DNA of 38,623 nt from Paracoccaceae bacterium (GTDB lineage: Bacteria; Pseudomonadota; Alphaproteobacteria; Rhodobacterales; Rhodobacteraceae), in contig JAHEAO010000030.1 in assembly GCA_024642725.1 (NCBI GenBank), positions 1-38,623 of the forward strand, read 5' to 3'. The notes under the pieces are model-generated. The model was given only the letters and a program-made list of their open reading frames with translations, searched no databases and was not told the origin of the DNA. A program made the position numbers and the translations under genes. Below are positions 1-14,242 of this stretch, one piece after another (the stretch's first letter is position 1; the number at the start of each line of letters is the position of its first letter).

Positions 1-186
1 GATAACTGGGAATTGTCGCAGGCGCGGGCATTGGCTGTGGTTCGGTTCATGACCGACGATCTTGGGTTCCCGGCGGACCGGCTGGCGGCGACCGGGTTCG
101 GGGAATTCCAACCGATTGCAGCGGGAGACAGCCCCGAAGACCTGGCGCAGAATCGACGGATCGAGTTGAAGCTGACCGAGCGATAG
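1..186 (+). CDS. OmpA/MotB-type peptidoglycan-binding protein (3' end only)
   Basis: Only the last 61 codons are present; the reading frame is open from the first base to a TAG at 184-186. The fragment contains the end of an OmpA-like C-terminal domain: the helix NWELSQARALAVVRFM, then RLAATGFGEFQP and the closing QNRRIELKL motif, where the Asn and Arg residues are the usual contacts to diaminopimelate of peptidoglycan in this fold. The full protein would be an envelope protein anchored to the cell wall. Whether it is an OmpA-like lipoprotein, a MotB-like stator or a multi-domain protein cannot be told, since the N-terminus lies outside the window. The domain assignment is firm, the specific role is not. 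Confidence 0.85.
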   Translation, partial: DNWELSQARALAVVRFMTDDLGFPADRLAATGFGEFQPIAAGDSPEDLAQNRRIELKLTER

Positions 187-187
187 T

Positions 188-201
188 GTCCACATGTGGA
201 C
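188..201. other. Perfect 14-bp palindrome
   Basis: GTCCACATGTGGAC is a perfect palindrome that begins one base after the stop codon of the OmpA-type gene. It has no loop and no following T-run, so it does not look like an intrinsic terminator. It could be an operator for a dimeric regulator acting on the gene at 400, or a chance palindrome. Confidence 0.35.
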
Positions 202-243
202 GTAATCGCAAGCCTTTGAAAGCAAACAAAATCGGCTTTTTTG

Positions 244-258
244 TTTACCAGATATTAA
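244..258 (+). promoter_or_regulatory. Near-match CtrA box (TTTA-N7-TTAA)
   Basis: TTTA, seven bases, then TTAAC: one mismatch from the alphaproteobacterial CtrA consensus TTAA-N7-TTAAC, in the gap upstream of the gene at 400. It lies about 140 bp before the start codon. No clear -10 element was identified downstream, so the call is tentative. Confidence 0.25.
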
Positions 259-399
259 CCGTTTCAGGCCCGTTCGACCGGGATTTCGACCGGCCCGCAG
301 GGCGGCCCCGGTGGCTTTGAAAAGCCAGCAGGGTTGATGTGAATCATGGGCGTTTCGCAGGAAACGGGGTATTCTATCGGATCATTGAAGGAGGCGGAT

Positions 400-909
400 A
401 TGCAGACCAATGTACTTCCTCATTACGATGACAGCGTGAACACCACCGGGTGCTGCGCAAGGTTCAATCCCGAGGGGTGGGACGGGCAGGCGTTGCACCT
501 GAAGGACAAGACGTTCCTGCGCGCCACGACGAAAAGCGCGATGCATATCCCGCTGGACATGGGCAAGGTATTCGCCCGTGTTCAAAGCCGGATCGAGGCT
601 GCCGCGGCTTATGATGCGGATGACTACATTGTTCTGAGCCGCGACCTTTCGCCGTGGCAGTCCGAGCACCTGTTCGCGGTCGCTGCCCCGGTCCCCGAGG
701 AAGACAGCGTGACGCTGAGCGGGGATTTCATCACCAAGGTGTTTGAGGGGCCTTACCGCAAGATGAAGGACTGGCACCGCGAGATGCTGGAATTGGCGCA
801 ACAGAAGGGCGGAACATCCGACAAGGTGTATTTCTTCTACACCACCTGCCCGAAATGCGCGAAGGCCTATGGCAAGAATTACGTCGTGGGCGTCGCCCAG
901 ATCGGTTGA
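400..909 (+). CDS. Conserved hypothetical protein with C-terminal CPKC motif
   Basis: 169 residues starting at the ATG at 400, chosen because AAGGAGG at 388-394 sits five bases upstream; an in-frame upstream ATG at 346 lacks such a site. The protein has no signal peptide or membrane segment. It begins MQTNVLPHYDDS, has a paired Cys (TGCCARF) near residue 18, and ends in a compact FFYTTCPKCAKAYGKNYVV segment whose CxxC could bind a metal or form a redox pair. I do not recognise a named family; the pattern is consistent with a small cytoplasmic protein conserved among Rhodobacteraceae. It stands alone between an envelope gene and convergent clpA, and probably shares the hairpin at 971-995 as a terminator. 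Confidence 0.8.
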   Translation: MQTNVLPHYDDSVNTTGCCARFNPEGWDGQALHLKDKTFLRATTKSAMHIPLDMGKVFARVQSRIEAAAAYDADDYIVLSRDLSPWQSEHLFAVAAPVPEEDSVTLSGDFITKVFEGPYRKMKDWHREMLELAQQKGGTSDKVYFFYTTCPKCAKAYGKNYVVGVAQIG

Positions 910-963
910 GCCCTGCGCATCAGGGGTCGACCGGCAAGCAACGACACCCGCAGGAATCACGCC

Positions 964-1003
964 CAAAAAAAGGCCCCGGACTTGGTCCGAGGCCTTCGTT
1001 TTG
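964..1003 (-). terminator. Intrinsic terminator of clpA (possibly bidirectional)
   Basis: An 11-bp near-perfect stem at 971-995 (AGGCCCCGGAC / GTCCGAGGCCT with one mismatch, loop TTG) is followed on the minus strand by seven Ts. On the plus strand it is followed by TCGTTTT, so it may also end transcription of the gene at 400-909. Confidence 0.85.
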
Positions 1004-1017
1004 GGGTCCGAACCGCC

Positions 1018-3345
<2,328 letters not shown>

Positions 3346-3535
3346 GCGAATGTGCTCCTTGATCTGGGTCGGGAGAGGGCCGAGCGCCCCGAACCAACCG
3401 TGGCCTCATAATCTTAAAGTTCGGTGTTATTGCCCGAGCTTCAAGCGTTTTTTCCTATTTATCGTCCACATTTCCACTTTGAGAGCAAATGTGATCGAAA
3501 TTGGGGCCGCAATTGGGGCCTTTTCGTGCAAAGGC

Positions 3536-4303
3536 CTAAAATGCGTCCTTGCGTCGGCGGATTTCACCGAAGACTTCGGCATCTGCCGCGTCCTTCATGT
3601 TCAGTGCTGCCTTGACGTTGGGCAGGTGGGCGCGAAGGAATGGGTTGGTTGCCAGTTCGTTGGCAAGCGTGGATGGAACGGTCGGCTGACCGGCGGCGCG
3701 GGCGGTTTCGATAGCACCGACCCGAGAGATAAGCGCAGGATTGTCGCTTTCAATGGTCAGCGCGAATTTCGCGTTGTTCGCGGTGTATTCGTGGCCTGAG
3801 CAGACGATCGTTCCGGGCGGCAGGGCGGCTAGCTTTGAAAGGCTGTTCCACATCTGGTCGGGCGTGCCTTCGAAAAGGCGGCCGCAGCCCAGTGCCATCA
3901 GGCTGTCGGCGGTGAAGACCGCGCCTGCATCCGCCACGTAATAGGCGATGTGGCCGACGGTATGGCCGGACACGTCGAGGACCTGCACGCCGGCCCCGGC
4001 GAAGCGGTAGGTTTCGCCGTCCTTGACCGCGTGGTTCAGCGGCGGCAGGCGGTGGGCGTCGCTGGCCGCGCCGATGACCTTGGCCCCGGTCGCGTCCTTG
4101 AGATCGGCGACCCCGTCGACATGGTCCCAGTGATGATGCGTGATCCAGATCTCGGACAACTGCCAGCCGCGCTCGGACAGGGCGGCGAGGATCGGTCCGG
4201 CTTCGGGGACGTCGATCACCGCGGTCTCACCGGACTCGGTGGAGTGAAGCAGGAAGGCGTAGTTGTCCTGAAGGCAGGGGATCGTCACGATCTCAAAGGG
4301 CAT
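3536..4303 (-). CDS. gloB: Hydroxyacylglutathione hydrolase (glyoxalase II)
   Basis: 255 residues, normal for the family. It hydrolyses S-D-lactoylglutathione to D-lactate and glutathione, the second step of methylglyoxal detoxification. The metallo-beta-lactamase motif THHHWDH lies at residues 55-61; further metal ligands are in the DVSGHTVGH and CSGHEYT segments. The C-terminal HAGH domain contains [12 protein letters not shown] and ends in RRRKDAF. The ATG at 4301-4303 was chosen because the protein begins with the family-typical [19 protein letters not shown]; an upstream in-frame start would add a non-homologous tail. It is divergent from the methyltransferase at 4363, with 59 bp between the two starts. 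Confidence 0.96.
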   Translation of the reverse strand: MPFEIVTIPCLQDNYAFLLHSTESGETAVIDVPEAGPILAALSERGWQLSEIWITHHHWDHVDGVADLKDATGAKVIGAASDAHRLPPLNHAVKDGETYRFAGAGVQVLDVSGHTVGHIAYYVADAGAVFTADSLMALGCGRLFEGTPDQMWNSLSKLAALPPGTIVCSGHEYTANNAKFALTIESDNPALISRVGAIETARAAGQPTVPSTLANELATNPFLRAHLPNVKAALNMKDAADAEVFGEIRRRKDAF

Positions 4304-4362
4304 GGCATTCCGTCTCTTGTTCGGTATTCTCCCCAGAATTGCCGAAAGAGGGCCAGGCTGCA

Positions 4363-5109
4363 ATGCATCTCGACGTCGTCGACCTGCGCAACTTCTATTA
4401 CCGGACCGGCCTTGGGCGGGCGGCGCAGCGTGCCGTGCGCGACCAGGTCGTTCAACTCTGGCCCGAGGCGAAGGGTCAGACCGTCGTCGGTTTCGGTTTC
4501 GCCGTTCCCTTGCTGCGGCCTTATCTGCAAGACGCCCGCCGGGTGATCGGATTGATGCCGGGACAGCAGGGCGTGATGCCGTGGCCGGCTGGTATGCCGA
4601 ATGTCAGTGTTCTTTGCGAGGAAACGCTGTGGCCGCTGGAAACCGGCCATGTCGACAAGCTGGTTGTGATGCACGGGTTGGAAACGAGCGAGAATCCGTC
4701 ATCGCTGCTGGAGGAATGCTGGCGTGTGCTGGGGCCGGGCGGAAAGATGATGGTGGTGGTGCCCAACCGCGCCGGGCTTTGGTCGCGCAGCGATCTGACG
4801 CCTTTCGGTTTCGGCCGCCCCTATAGCCTGACCCAGCTCGAGGCGCAGCTGAAACGCCACGCCTTTGTCCCCGAGCGCCACCTTGCCGCTCTGTTCCAGC
4901 CGCCATCGACAAAGCGATTCTGGCTCAAGACCGGGCCAATGTGGGAAAAGACCGGTCGCCGGATATCGTCCTATTTCGCGGGCGGCGTCCTGATCATCGA
5001 GGCCAGCAAGAGGGTCCATGCCCCGACCCGACCGGGGCTGCCGGAGGCGGTGCGGCGGCCGTTGCGCGTGCTTGACAGCATCGCGAAGCCCGAAGCAAAG
5101 CCGATCTGA
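4363..5109 (+). CDS. Class I SAM-dependent methyltransferase (Methyltransf_11 type)
   Basis: 248 residues from the ATG at 4363. The fold is inferred from a glycine-rich first strand ([15 protein letters not shown]), a central [20 protein letters not shown] segment and the post-motif [16 protein letters not shown], all typical of the Methyltransf_11 group. An acidic SAM-ribose-binding residue is not obvious after strand 2 ([10 protein letters not shown]), and motif I is degenerate. The substrate is unknown. The gene is divergent from gloB and followed by the F1 ATP synthase operon on the same strand. A TTG at 4339 could extend it by eight residues, but the spacing from AAGAGG to the ATG at 4363 fits better. 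Confidence 0.88.
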   Translation: MHLDVVDLRNFYYRTGLGRAAQRAVRDQVVQLWPEAKGQTVVGFGFAVPLLRPYLQDARRVIGLMPGQQGVMPWPAGMPNVSVLCEETLWPLETGHVDKLVVMHGLETSENPSSLLEECWRVLGPGGKMMVVVPNRAGLWSRSDLTPFGFGRPYSLTQLEAQLKRHAFVPERHLAALFQPPSTKRFWLKTGPMWEKTGRRISSYFAGGVLIIEASKRVHAPTRPGLPEAVRRPLRVLDSIAKPEAKPI

Positions 5110-5141
5110 TCCGGGCAGGATTCGACCGTCCTGACCCGAAA

Positions 5142-5160
5142 ACACCGAATCTGCCGGTGT
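5142..5160 (+). terminator. Weak hairpin after the methyltransferase gene
   Basis: ACACCG and CGGTGT pair around a seven-base loop, 33 bp after the methyltransferase stop. There is no T-run, so this is at best a Rho-assisted or non-functional stop. The rest of the 5110-5370 gap must contain the atp promoter, but no unambiguous -35/-10 pair was seen. Confidence 0.25.
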
Positions 5161-5370
5161 CCAAATGTGTGCAATCGGTCGCACCCCCACGAAAACCCTG
5201 ATTTTATTGGGTGTAAAGAGCTTCGAAAATCGGGTCAAAGCGGTTGCTTGGTGCAAAAGCCTCTGCTACACCCACGCCGATTTTGACGCCCAGCTTCGGT
5301 TGTGGCACCAGCTGCCTTGATCCGCCTTCTGGTGGTCCAATTCAGGGCTTAAGACATCGGAAGGGTGGAC

Positions 5371-5930
5371 GTGTCCGAACCAGCTTCGATCTCAACTGGC
5401 ATCGCCGCGCGCTATGCCACGGCCGTTTTTGAACTGGCCAAAGAAAGCAAGAGCATCGCGAAAATTGAAACCGACTTGTCTGCTCTGGAAAGCGCGATGT
5501 CGGAAAGCGCCGATTTCGGATCGCTGATCAATTCCCCGATCTACACGCGCGATCAGCAAGCAGCGGCCATTGGCGCACTTGCAAAGGCCATGAAACTTTC
5601 GCCGACCATGACCAGCACGCTGAACCTGATGGCCAGCAAACGCCGTCTTTTCGTGCTGCCGCAGCTGGCCAAGGCGCTGCGCGGTCTGATCGCCGACGAA
5701 AAAGGCGAGATTACAGCCGAGGTTGTCGCCGCGAAATCGCTGACCAAGGCGCAACAAGACAAGCTTGCCAAGACGCTGAAGGCGTCGGTCGGCAAGGATG
5801 TGAAAATTAATCTGTCCGTCGATGAAAGTCTGATCGGCGGTCTTATCGTTCAGGTGGGCTCGAAGATGATCGATACCTCGATCCGCTCCAAGCTCGGTAA
5901 CCTTCAGAATGCAATGAAAGAGGTTGGATA

Positions 5931-5931
<1 letters not shown>
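5371..5931 (+). CDS. atpH: ATP synthase F1 subunit delta
   Basis: 186 residues. The OSCP/delta family is recognised from [18 protein letters not shown] at the N-terminus and the C-terminal [22 protein letters not shown]. Delta forms the upper part of the peripheral stalk, tying F1 to the b subunits. The GTG at 5371 was preferred over the GTG at 5365 because GGAAGG at 5359-5364 is then six bases away and the protein starts (M)[15 protein letters not shown] as relatives do. It is the first gene of atpHAGDC; the stop TAA shares its last A with the atpA ATG, indicating translational coupling. The F0 genes are absent here, as is normal in alphaproteobacteria. Confidence 0.97.
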
Positions 5932-7469
<1,538 letters not shown>

Positions 7470-7490
7470 GAGGCCTGAAAGGACAGGGAC

Positions 7491-8366
7491 ATGCCTAGCC
7501 TAAAGGACCTGAAAAACCGGATCGAAAGCGTCAAGTCGACGCGGAAGATCACCAAGGCCATGCAAATGGTTGCCGCGGCGAAGCTTCGCCGCGCGCAGGA
7601 AGCTGCGGAAGCCTCGCGCCCCTATACCGAACGCTTCAATGCCGTCATGGCGGGGCTTTCGGCTGCGGCCGCGGGGTCTGACAGCGCACCAAGACTTCTG
7701 TCGGGGACCGGCAGCGAAGCCGTTCACCTTCTGGTGGTCATGACGGCAGAGCGTGGTCTGTGCGGCGGTTTCAACTCTTCGATCGTCAAGCTCGCCCGCG
7801 CCAAGGTGCATGAGCTGCAGCGCGCCGGCAAGACCGTCAAGATCCTGACAGTCGGCAAGAAGGGCCGCGACCAGCTGCGCCGCGATTTTGGCAGCCTGAT
7901 GGTTGGCCATGTCGATCTTACGGCGGTCAAGCGGCTGAGCTATGCGGACGCGCAGGGCATCGCCAAGGATGTCCTTGGTCGCTTTGACTCCGCTGAGTTC
8001 GATGTTGCGACGATCTTCTTCAGCCGGTTCCAGTCTGTGATCAGCCAGATACCGACCGAACAGCAGATCATTCCCGCCAAGTTCGAAGATCAGGGCGAGG
8101 GCGCATCGGCCACCGTTTACGACTACGAACCCGGCGAGGAAGAGATCCTGGCCGACCTGCTGCCGCGCGGTGTCGCGACGCAGATATTCTCGGCATTGCT
8201 GGAAAACGGGGCGTCTGAGCAGGGGTCCCGGATGGCCGCGATGGACAACGCCACGCGCAATGCTGGCGAAATGATCGAAAAGCTGACCATTCAGTACAAC
8301 CGCTCGCGCCAAGCTGCGATCACCAACGAGCTTATCGAAATTATCTCGGGCGCCGAGGCGCTCTAA
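7491..8366 (+). CDS. atpG: ATP synthase F1 subunit gamma
   Basis: 291 residues. The rotor shaft of F1: a coiled-coil of the N-terminal helix ([36 protein letters not shown]) and the C-terminal helix ([46 protein letters not shown]), flanking a Rossmann-like middle that includes [11 protein letters not shown]. Both helices are intact and the protein is of normal size for alphaproteobacteria. Third gene of the F1 operon, 21 bp after atpA and 18 bp before atpD. Confidence 0.98.
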   Translation: MPSLKDLKNRIESVKSTRKITKAMQMVAAAKLRRAQEAAEASRPYTERFNAVMAGLSAAAAGSDSAPRLLSGTGSEAVHLLVVMTAERGLCGGFNSSIVKLARAKVHELQRAGKTVKILTVGKKGRDQLRRDFGSLMVGHVDLTAVKRLSYADAQGIAKDVLGRFDSAEFDVATIFFSRFQSVISQIPTEQQIIPAKFEDQGEGASATVYDYEPGEEEILADLLPRGVATQIFSALLENGASEQGSRMAAMDNATRNAGEMIEKLTIQYNRSRQAAITNELIEIISGAEAL

Positions 8367-9812
<1,446 letters not shown>

Positions 9813-9821
9813 GGAGCCGAC

Positions 9822-10217
9822 ATGGCCGATACGATGCAATTTGACCTGGTCTCGCCGGAGCGGAGCCTTGCCTCTGCCTCGGCAACCGAGGTCCTGATCC
9901 CCGGCGCCGAAGGCGATCTGACGGCGATGCCGGATCATGCGCCGACGATCACCACGTTGCGCCCGGGTTTCCTGAAGGTCGTCAGCGATGGCGCCACCAA
10001 GGAATATCTGGTCGTTGGCGGGTTCGCCGAGATCACTTCGACCAGCGTTTCGGTGCTGGCTGAAAAGGCGTTTTCGCGGGAAGCGGTCACTCGGGACGAG
10101 GTTCAGGCCATCCTGACCGAGGCCGAGGAACGCCGGTCGGATCATTCCGGCCACGAGCGCGACATGTCGGATCGGTTCGTCGCCGATCTGGTCCATATGC
10201 TGGACCTGATGGCCTGA
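9822..10217 (+). CDS. atpC: ATP synthase F1 subunit epsilon
   Basis: 131 residues. The beta-sandwich N-terminal domain is clear from [45 protein letters not shown] and [20 protein letters not shown]. The C-terminal part is short and less typical than the two-helix hairpin of E. coli epsilon, as usual in alphaproteobacteria, where other inhibitors regulate the enzyme. Last gene of the F1 operon, nine bases after atpD and followed by a strong hairpin. Confidence 0.95.
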   Translation: MADTMQFDLVSPERSLASASATEVLIPGAEGDLTAMPDHAPTITTLRPGFLKVVSDGATKEYLVVGGFAEITSTSVSVLAEKAFSREAVTRDEVQAILTEAEERRSDHSGHERDMSDRFVADLVHMLDLMA

Positions 10218-10241
10218 TCGCCGAGCGGAAAGTTACAAAGA

Positions 10242-10276
10242 ATGGCCCCGTACGTTCGTGCGGGGCCATTTGCATT
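10242..10276 (+). terminator. Terminator of the atpHAGDC operon
   Basis: ATGGCCCCG pairs with CGGGGCCAT (10242-10269) around a ten-base middle that can itself partly pair. The 3' side is followed by TTGCATTT. It lies 24 bp after the atpC stop and separates the F1 operon from the lectin-like gene. Confidence 0.75.
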
Positions 10277-10327
10277 TGTCGGCAGCGGTCCGGCCCGACT
10301 AAGAGAGTGTAGGTTCAAGGAGGTGTC

Positions 10328-10678
10328 ATGCGTCGTCTGAGAAATCATATTGTGGGGATCGATGACGGGTCGGTCATCCTGTTTTCCGATTTCGAGCATG
10401 ATGGCGAGATGTGGACCGGCAACGGGCCGCGCGAGATGCGCAAGGCGATCCGGTTTTCCGAAGCTTTTCAGGATCCGCCTGTCATGCAGATTTCCATGTC
10501 GATGTGGGACATGGATCAGAAGACGAACCAGCGTGCCGACATTTCAGCGGAGGATGTCACTGCGACGGGTTTTTCGATCGTGTTCCGGACATGGGGCGAT
10601 ACCCGCGTGGCGCGGGTCCGCGCGAACTGGCTGGCGATCGGGGAGCTGCACGATGATGACGGCTGGGACGTGCCCTGA
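10328..10678 (+). CDS. H-type lectin domain protein
   Basis: 116 residues, with an almost perfect anti-SD match AAGGAGGTG just before the ATG. Most of the protein resembles an H-type lectin (discoidin-II/Helix pomatia type) domain: IRFSEAFQDPPVMQISMSMWDMD, then NQRADISAEDVTATGFSIVFRTWGDTRVARVRANWLAIG. The family is known for small beta-sandwich sugar-binding domains, and the WLAIG strand is its hallmark. There is no signal peptide, so it is predicted to be cytoplasmic or exported without a classical signal. The ligand is unknown. It ends three bases before the convergent prs gene. Confidence 0.85.
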   Translation: MRRLRNHIVGIDDGSVILFSDFEHDGEMWTGNGPREMRKAIRFSEAFQDPPVMQISMSMWDMDQKTNQRADISAEDVTATGFSIVFRTWGDTRVARVRANWLAIGELHDDDGWDVP

Positions 10679-10681
10679 CGC

Positions 10682-11698
10682 CTATTTCGAATACATGCCT
10701 TCGTAGATCGGCCCAAGCGTTTCGTGATCGAACAGCGACGACACCGAGGTGCCGTTCCAGATGTTCATGATGGCCTGCGCGAACATCGGGGCGGTTGGCA
10801 CGATGCGGATGTTGCTGGCGGCGATTACATCCGGTGTAGGTTGGATCGAATCCGTGATGACAAGGCTTTTCATCACTGAATTGCCGATCCGTTCGACCGC
10901 TGGATCGGACAGGACACCGTGCGTGATATAAGCATGCACTTCCTTGGCGCCGCTTTCCTTGACCACCTCTGCCGCCTTGCACAACGTGCCGGCGGTGTCG
11001 ACGATGTCGTCGATAATGATACAGACCTTGTCCTTGACGTCACCGATGATGGTCAGTTCACCAACTTCGCCGGGCTTTGGCCGCCGCTTGTCGGCAATCG
11101 CCAGCGGTGCGTTGATCCGCTGCGCCAGTTCGCGCGCCCGCGCCACGCCGCCGACGTCCGGCGACACGACCATCAGATCGTCGCGGACATCCTTGAAATT
11201 ATGCTCGATATCCAGCGCGAAAACCGGCGAGGCATACAGGTTATCGACGGGAATGTCGAAAAAGCCCTGAATCTGGGCTGCGTGCAGGTCCATGGTCAGC
11301 ACGCGCTCGATCCCGGCTTCGGTAATCAGATTGGCGACCAGTTTTGCTGAAATTGGCGTGCGTGCCTTTGTGCGGCGGTCTTGGCGGGCATAGCCAAAAT
11401 ACGGAATCACTGCGGTAATCCGTGCAGCAGAAGACCGGCGCAGCGCATCCGCGATGATCAGCAATTCCATCAGGTTGTCGTTGGCCGGGTTCGATGTGGG
11501 CTGGATGATATACATATCCTCGCCGCGGACGTTTTCGAAGACTTCCACGAAAATCTCGCCGTCATTGAAGCGTTCCACCCGGGCGTCGACCGGCTTGATC
11601 TTCCCGCCCAAGTGCATCGACATCCTGCGCGCGACGGCCTGCGCGAGTGAGCGGTTGGCGTTGCCGGAAATAAGTTTCGGCTCGTTCGAGGCGGCCAT
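10682..11698 (-). CDS. prs: Ribose-phosphate pyrophosphokinase
   Basis: 338 residues. Makes PRPP from ribose 5-phosphate and ATP for purine, pyrimidine, His, Trp and NAD synthesis. Family marks include [11 protein letters not shown], the [37 protein letters not shown] segment, [10 protein letters not shown] in the flexible ATP loop, [12 protein letters not shown], and the PRPP-binding loop [14 protein letters not shown]. Monocistronic on the minus strand, divergent from the isomerase gene at 11801. Confidence 0.98.
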   Translation of the reverse strand: MAASNEPKLISGNANRSLAQAVARRMSMHLGGKIKPVDARVERFNDGEIFVEVFENVRGEDMYIIQPTSNPANDNLMELLIIADALRRSSAARITAVIPYFGYARQDRRTKARTPISAKLVANLITEAGIERVLTMDLHAAQIQGFFDIPVDNLYASPVFALDIEHNFKDVRDDLMVVSPDVGGVARARELAQRINAPLAIADKRRPKPGEVGELTIIGDVKDKVCIIIDDIVDTAGTLCKAAEVVKESGAKEVHAYITHGVLSDPAVERIGNSVMKSLVITDSIQPTPDVIAASNIRIVPTAPMFAQAIMNIWNGTSVSSLFDHETLGPIYEGMYSK

Positions 11699-11800
11699 GG
11701 CAGCTTCCCTTTGTTCGGATCCTGTAAAGGATTCGTGACGTTGACACCGCTTATCACCCCGCTACGGTCTTGCAAACAATGCGAACGGGAGGCGCGGCAA

Positions 11801-12400
11801 ATGGCCCAGATCAACTACTATTTTGCGACAGTTTCGCCCTATACTTACCTTGCGGGCACAAGGCTGGAGGAGATCGCGGCCAAACACGGGGCGTCGATAA
11901 CCTACAAGCCGCTTGATGTCATCGCACTTTTCGCGCGGACCGGCGGCACGGCACCGGCGGACCGCCATCCCGCGCGGCAGGAATATCGGTTGCAGGAACT
12001 GCGCCGGCAGGCGGCGAAGGCGGGGTTGAAGCTGAACCCCAAGCCAATGTACTGGCCTGCAAACCCTGCTCCGTCATCTTATGCCGTGATTGCAGCGCAG
12101 TCGGCTGGCGGCGGTGATCTTGGAAACCTGGTTCACGCGATCACGCGGGCATGCTGGGCGGAAGAGCGCAATATCGCCGAGGACGATGTGATCCGGGAGT
12201 GCCTGAGTGCGGCAGGTTTTGATCCGTCGCTGGCGGACAAGGGGCTGCTGGCGGGGGCGGAAACCTATGCCTCCAATCTGGAAGAGGCGGTGAATTGCGG
12301 GGCATTCGGCGCGCCATTCTACATCACTGAAACGGACGAACGGTTCTGGGGGCAGGACCGTCTGGACGATCTGGACGCGCATCTTTCCGGGCGCCTTTGA
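11801..12400 (+). CDS. 2-hydroxychromene-2-carboxylate isomerase / DsbA-family thioredoxin-like protein
   Basis: 199 residues from the ATG at 11801, with GGGAGG eight bases upstream. The fold is that of the DsbA/kappa-GST family: N-terminal INYYFATVSPYTYLAGTRLEE and C-terminal NCGAFGAPFYI before FWGQDRLDDLDAHL. The redox CxxC of true DsbA is replaced by SPYTYL, as in the 2-hydroxychromene-2-carboxylate isomerase branch. That branch uses glutathione in aromatic degradation, but many members have unknown substrates. The stop overlaps the start of the following hydrolase by one base, so the pair is probably co-translated. Confidence 0.87.
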   Translation: MAQINYYFATVSPYTYLAGTRLEEIAAKHGASITYKPLDVIALFARTGGTAPADRHPARQEYRLQELRRQAAKAGLKLNPKPMYWPANPAPSSYAVIAAQSAGGGDLGNLVHAITRACWAEERNIAEDDVIRECLSAAGFDPSLADKGLLAGAETYASNLEEAVNCGAFGAPFYITETDERFWGQDRLDDLDAHLSGRL

Positions 12401-13203
12401 TGGCATGGGCGCTTTGCGCCGGGCAGGGAATATACTGGCAAGGTTTTGGCTCTGGGGCGCGTCGGGTGCTGGCAATCCATTGCGGGCTGGCCCATTCGGG
12501 TGCGTGGCGGTCGGTTGCGTCCGCGTTGGGAAATGATCTGGCGCTGACCGCTTTTGATTTGCCGGGCCATGGCGAATCCGATCCGTGGGACGGGCAAGGC
12601 GACTATGGCGCGCGTTGCGTGGACGTTGCCGGGGCATTCCTGAAGGAGCCAATGGATGTCATCGGGCATTCGATGGGGGCGCTGGTCGCGCTGCGGCTGG
12701 CCCTGCGGAAGCCAGACAAGATCCGCAGTCTGGTGCTGATCGAGCCCGTCCTTTTCGCGGCGGCGCGGGGATTTGCCGAATATGTTCAGCATGAAACAGA
12801 GATGGCGCCCTATTATGCCGCGCTGGAAGACGGTGACCTTGCGGCGGCCGTGCGGGCGTTCACGGATGTATGGGGGTCCGGCGTGCCGATGAGAGAGGCA
12901 CAGCTGAAAAGTGCCGTGTCACGGATCCATCTTGTGACTGCGGCGCGGGGGCTGAACTACGATCTGGACCATGAGGTTCTGCAGGACGGAGCCCTTGACA
13001 GGCTGAGAATGCCCGTCCTGATCCTGCGCGGAGCCAAAAGCCCGGCCATCATATCGCGGGTCGCGGAAGAGCTTTCGCGTCGCCTTGCCATCGCGCGGGT
13101 GCGGACCGTCGAAGGGGCGGGGCATATGCTGCCGCTGACCCATCCGGTCGAGGTCGCCGCGCTGATCGGGCCATTCCTGTCGGGTGCAGCTAGCCGCGGA
13201 TAG
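12400..13203 (+). CDS. Alpha/beta-fold hydrolase
   Basis: 267 residues beginning at the ATG that shares an A with the preceding stop (TGATG). The alpha/beta hydrolase fold is shown by the oxyanion strand LAIHCGLAHSGAW, the FDLPGHGESD loop, the nucleophile elbow GHSMGA (Ser within it), the strand MPVLILRGAKSP and the catalytic His in EGAGHMLPLTHP. The substrate is unknown. Co-translation with the isomerase-like gene suggests a common minor catabolic or detoxification step. The 3' end overlaps the convergent threonine aldolase gene by 14 bp. Confidence 0.9.
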   Translation: MAWALCAGQGIYWQGFGSGARRVLAIHCGLAHSGAWRSVASALGNDLALTAFDLPGHGESDPWDGQGDYGARCVDVAGAFLKEPMDVIGHSMGALVALRLALRKPDKIRSLVLIEPVLFAAARGFAEYVQHETEMAPYYAALEDGDLAAAVRAFTDVWGSGVPMREAQLKSAVSRIHLVTAARGLNYDLDHEVLQDGALDRLRMPVLILRGAKSPAIISRVAEELSRRLAIARVRTVEGAGHMLPLTHPVEVAALIGPFLSGAASRG

Positions 13204-14242
13204 CGGCCAGGAAATCATCGACATCGTCGTTCGTCGTGGACCAGCTGCACATCAGGCGGGCGGGGAGTGTTTCATCATCCGGACCTTCGAGCGAGGCGCC
13301 TTCGGGCCAGAAGTAATACTCAGCGCCTGCCGCATAGGCCCTGCGGTGGCCGATGCGGGGCCAGCTGGCGAAAACGCCGTTTGCCTGTGTCGGGTGCACG
13401 AGAGATGCGCCTTCGATGGTCAGGATGCCTTTGGAAAGCCGTTGAGCCGCTGCGTTGGCCGCTGTCGCCATGTCCCGCCACAGGTCGCCGTCGAGATAGG
13501 CCTGCATCTGGGCGGCCAGATAGCGATGCTTGGAAAAGAGGTGGCCGCCGCGCTTGCGCCGCAGTTCGAATTCCCAAGCGTGCTTGGGGTCAAAGAAGAT
13601 GACGCCTTCGACCCCGATCAGGCCATTCTTGGTGCCGCCGAAAGACAAGGCGTCGACGCCGGCCTTCCACGTCATCTGGGCCGGGGTGCAGCCAGCGGCG
13701 ACGACCGCATTGGCGAACCGCGCGCCATCCATGTGGACGGGCAGGCCATCGGCATGGGCGATCTTGGTCAGGGCAGCGACCTCGGCGGGCGTGTAAATCG
13801 TGCCGTTTTCGGTGGCGTTGGTCAGCGACAACATGCCCCGCTGGACGCCGTGAACGCCGACCTGTCCGGTCGTGGACAAGGCGTTCTTCAGCGCGTCGGG
13901 GGAGATCTTGGCATGTTCGCCGTCGATCAGGACAAGTTTGGCGCCGCCCGTATAGAACTCCGGTGCGCCGCATTCGTCGGTTTCGATATGCGCGGAGCGG
14001 TGGCAGAACACCGCCTGCCACGGGTCGATAAGCGTTGCGAGGATCAGCGCGTTGGCGGCGGTGCCGGTGGCGACGAGGTAAACCGCGGCATCGGGGGCCT
14101 CGAAAAGATCGCGGATCTGGGCTCGGATTTCGTCCATCGCATGGTCCGCGCCGTAGGAATGCGGATAGCCTTCATTCGCGCGGGCCATCGCCTTGAGCAC
14201 GCTGGGGTGCGCGGGGGCGGTAGTGTCAGAGCCAAAAAACAT
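13190..14242 (-). CDS. ltaE: Low-specificity L-threonine aldolase (PLP enzyme)
   Basis: 350 residues. A fold-type I PLP enzyme of the beta-eliminating lyase/threonine aldolase group, cleaving L-threonine or allo-threonine to glycine and acetaldehyde. Seen are the N-terminal MFFGSDTTAPAHPSVLKAM, VATGTAANALIL, HMDGARFANA (PLP Asp) and SFGGTKNGLIGVEGVIFF with the PLP lysine in GGTKNG. The start ATG shares one base with the stop of the upstream ycgN-type gene. The gene symbol rests on family resemblance; a related lyase specificity is possible. Confidence 0.88.
   Translation of the reverse strand: MFFGSDTTAPAHPSVLKAMARANEGYPHSYGADHAMDEIRAQIRDLFEAPDAAVYLVATGTAANALILATLIDPWQAVFCHRSAHIETDECGAPEFYTGGAKLVLIDGEHAKISPDALKNALSTTGQVGVHGVQRGMLSLTNATENGTIYTPAEVAALTKIAHADGLPVHMDGARFANAVVAAGCTPAQMTWKAGVDALSFGGTKNGLIGVEGVIFFDPKHAWEFELRRKRGGHLFSKHRYLAAQMQAYLDGDLWRDMATAANAAAQRLSKGILTIEGASLVHPTQANGVFASWPRIGHRRAYAAGAEYYFWPEGASLEGPDDETLPARLMCSWSTTNDDVDDFLAAIRG

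Noticed and set aside
3420..3445. CTTGAA on the minus strand upstream of clpA as an RpoH heat-shock promoter
   Set aside because: The expected C-rich -10 at normal spacing is not convincing (CCGAAC), so it was not listed as a promoter.
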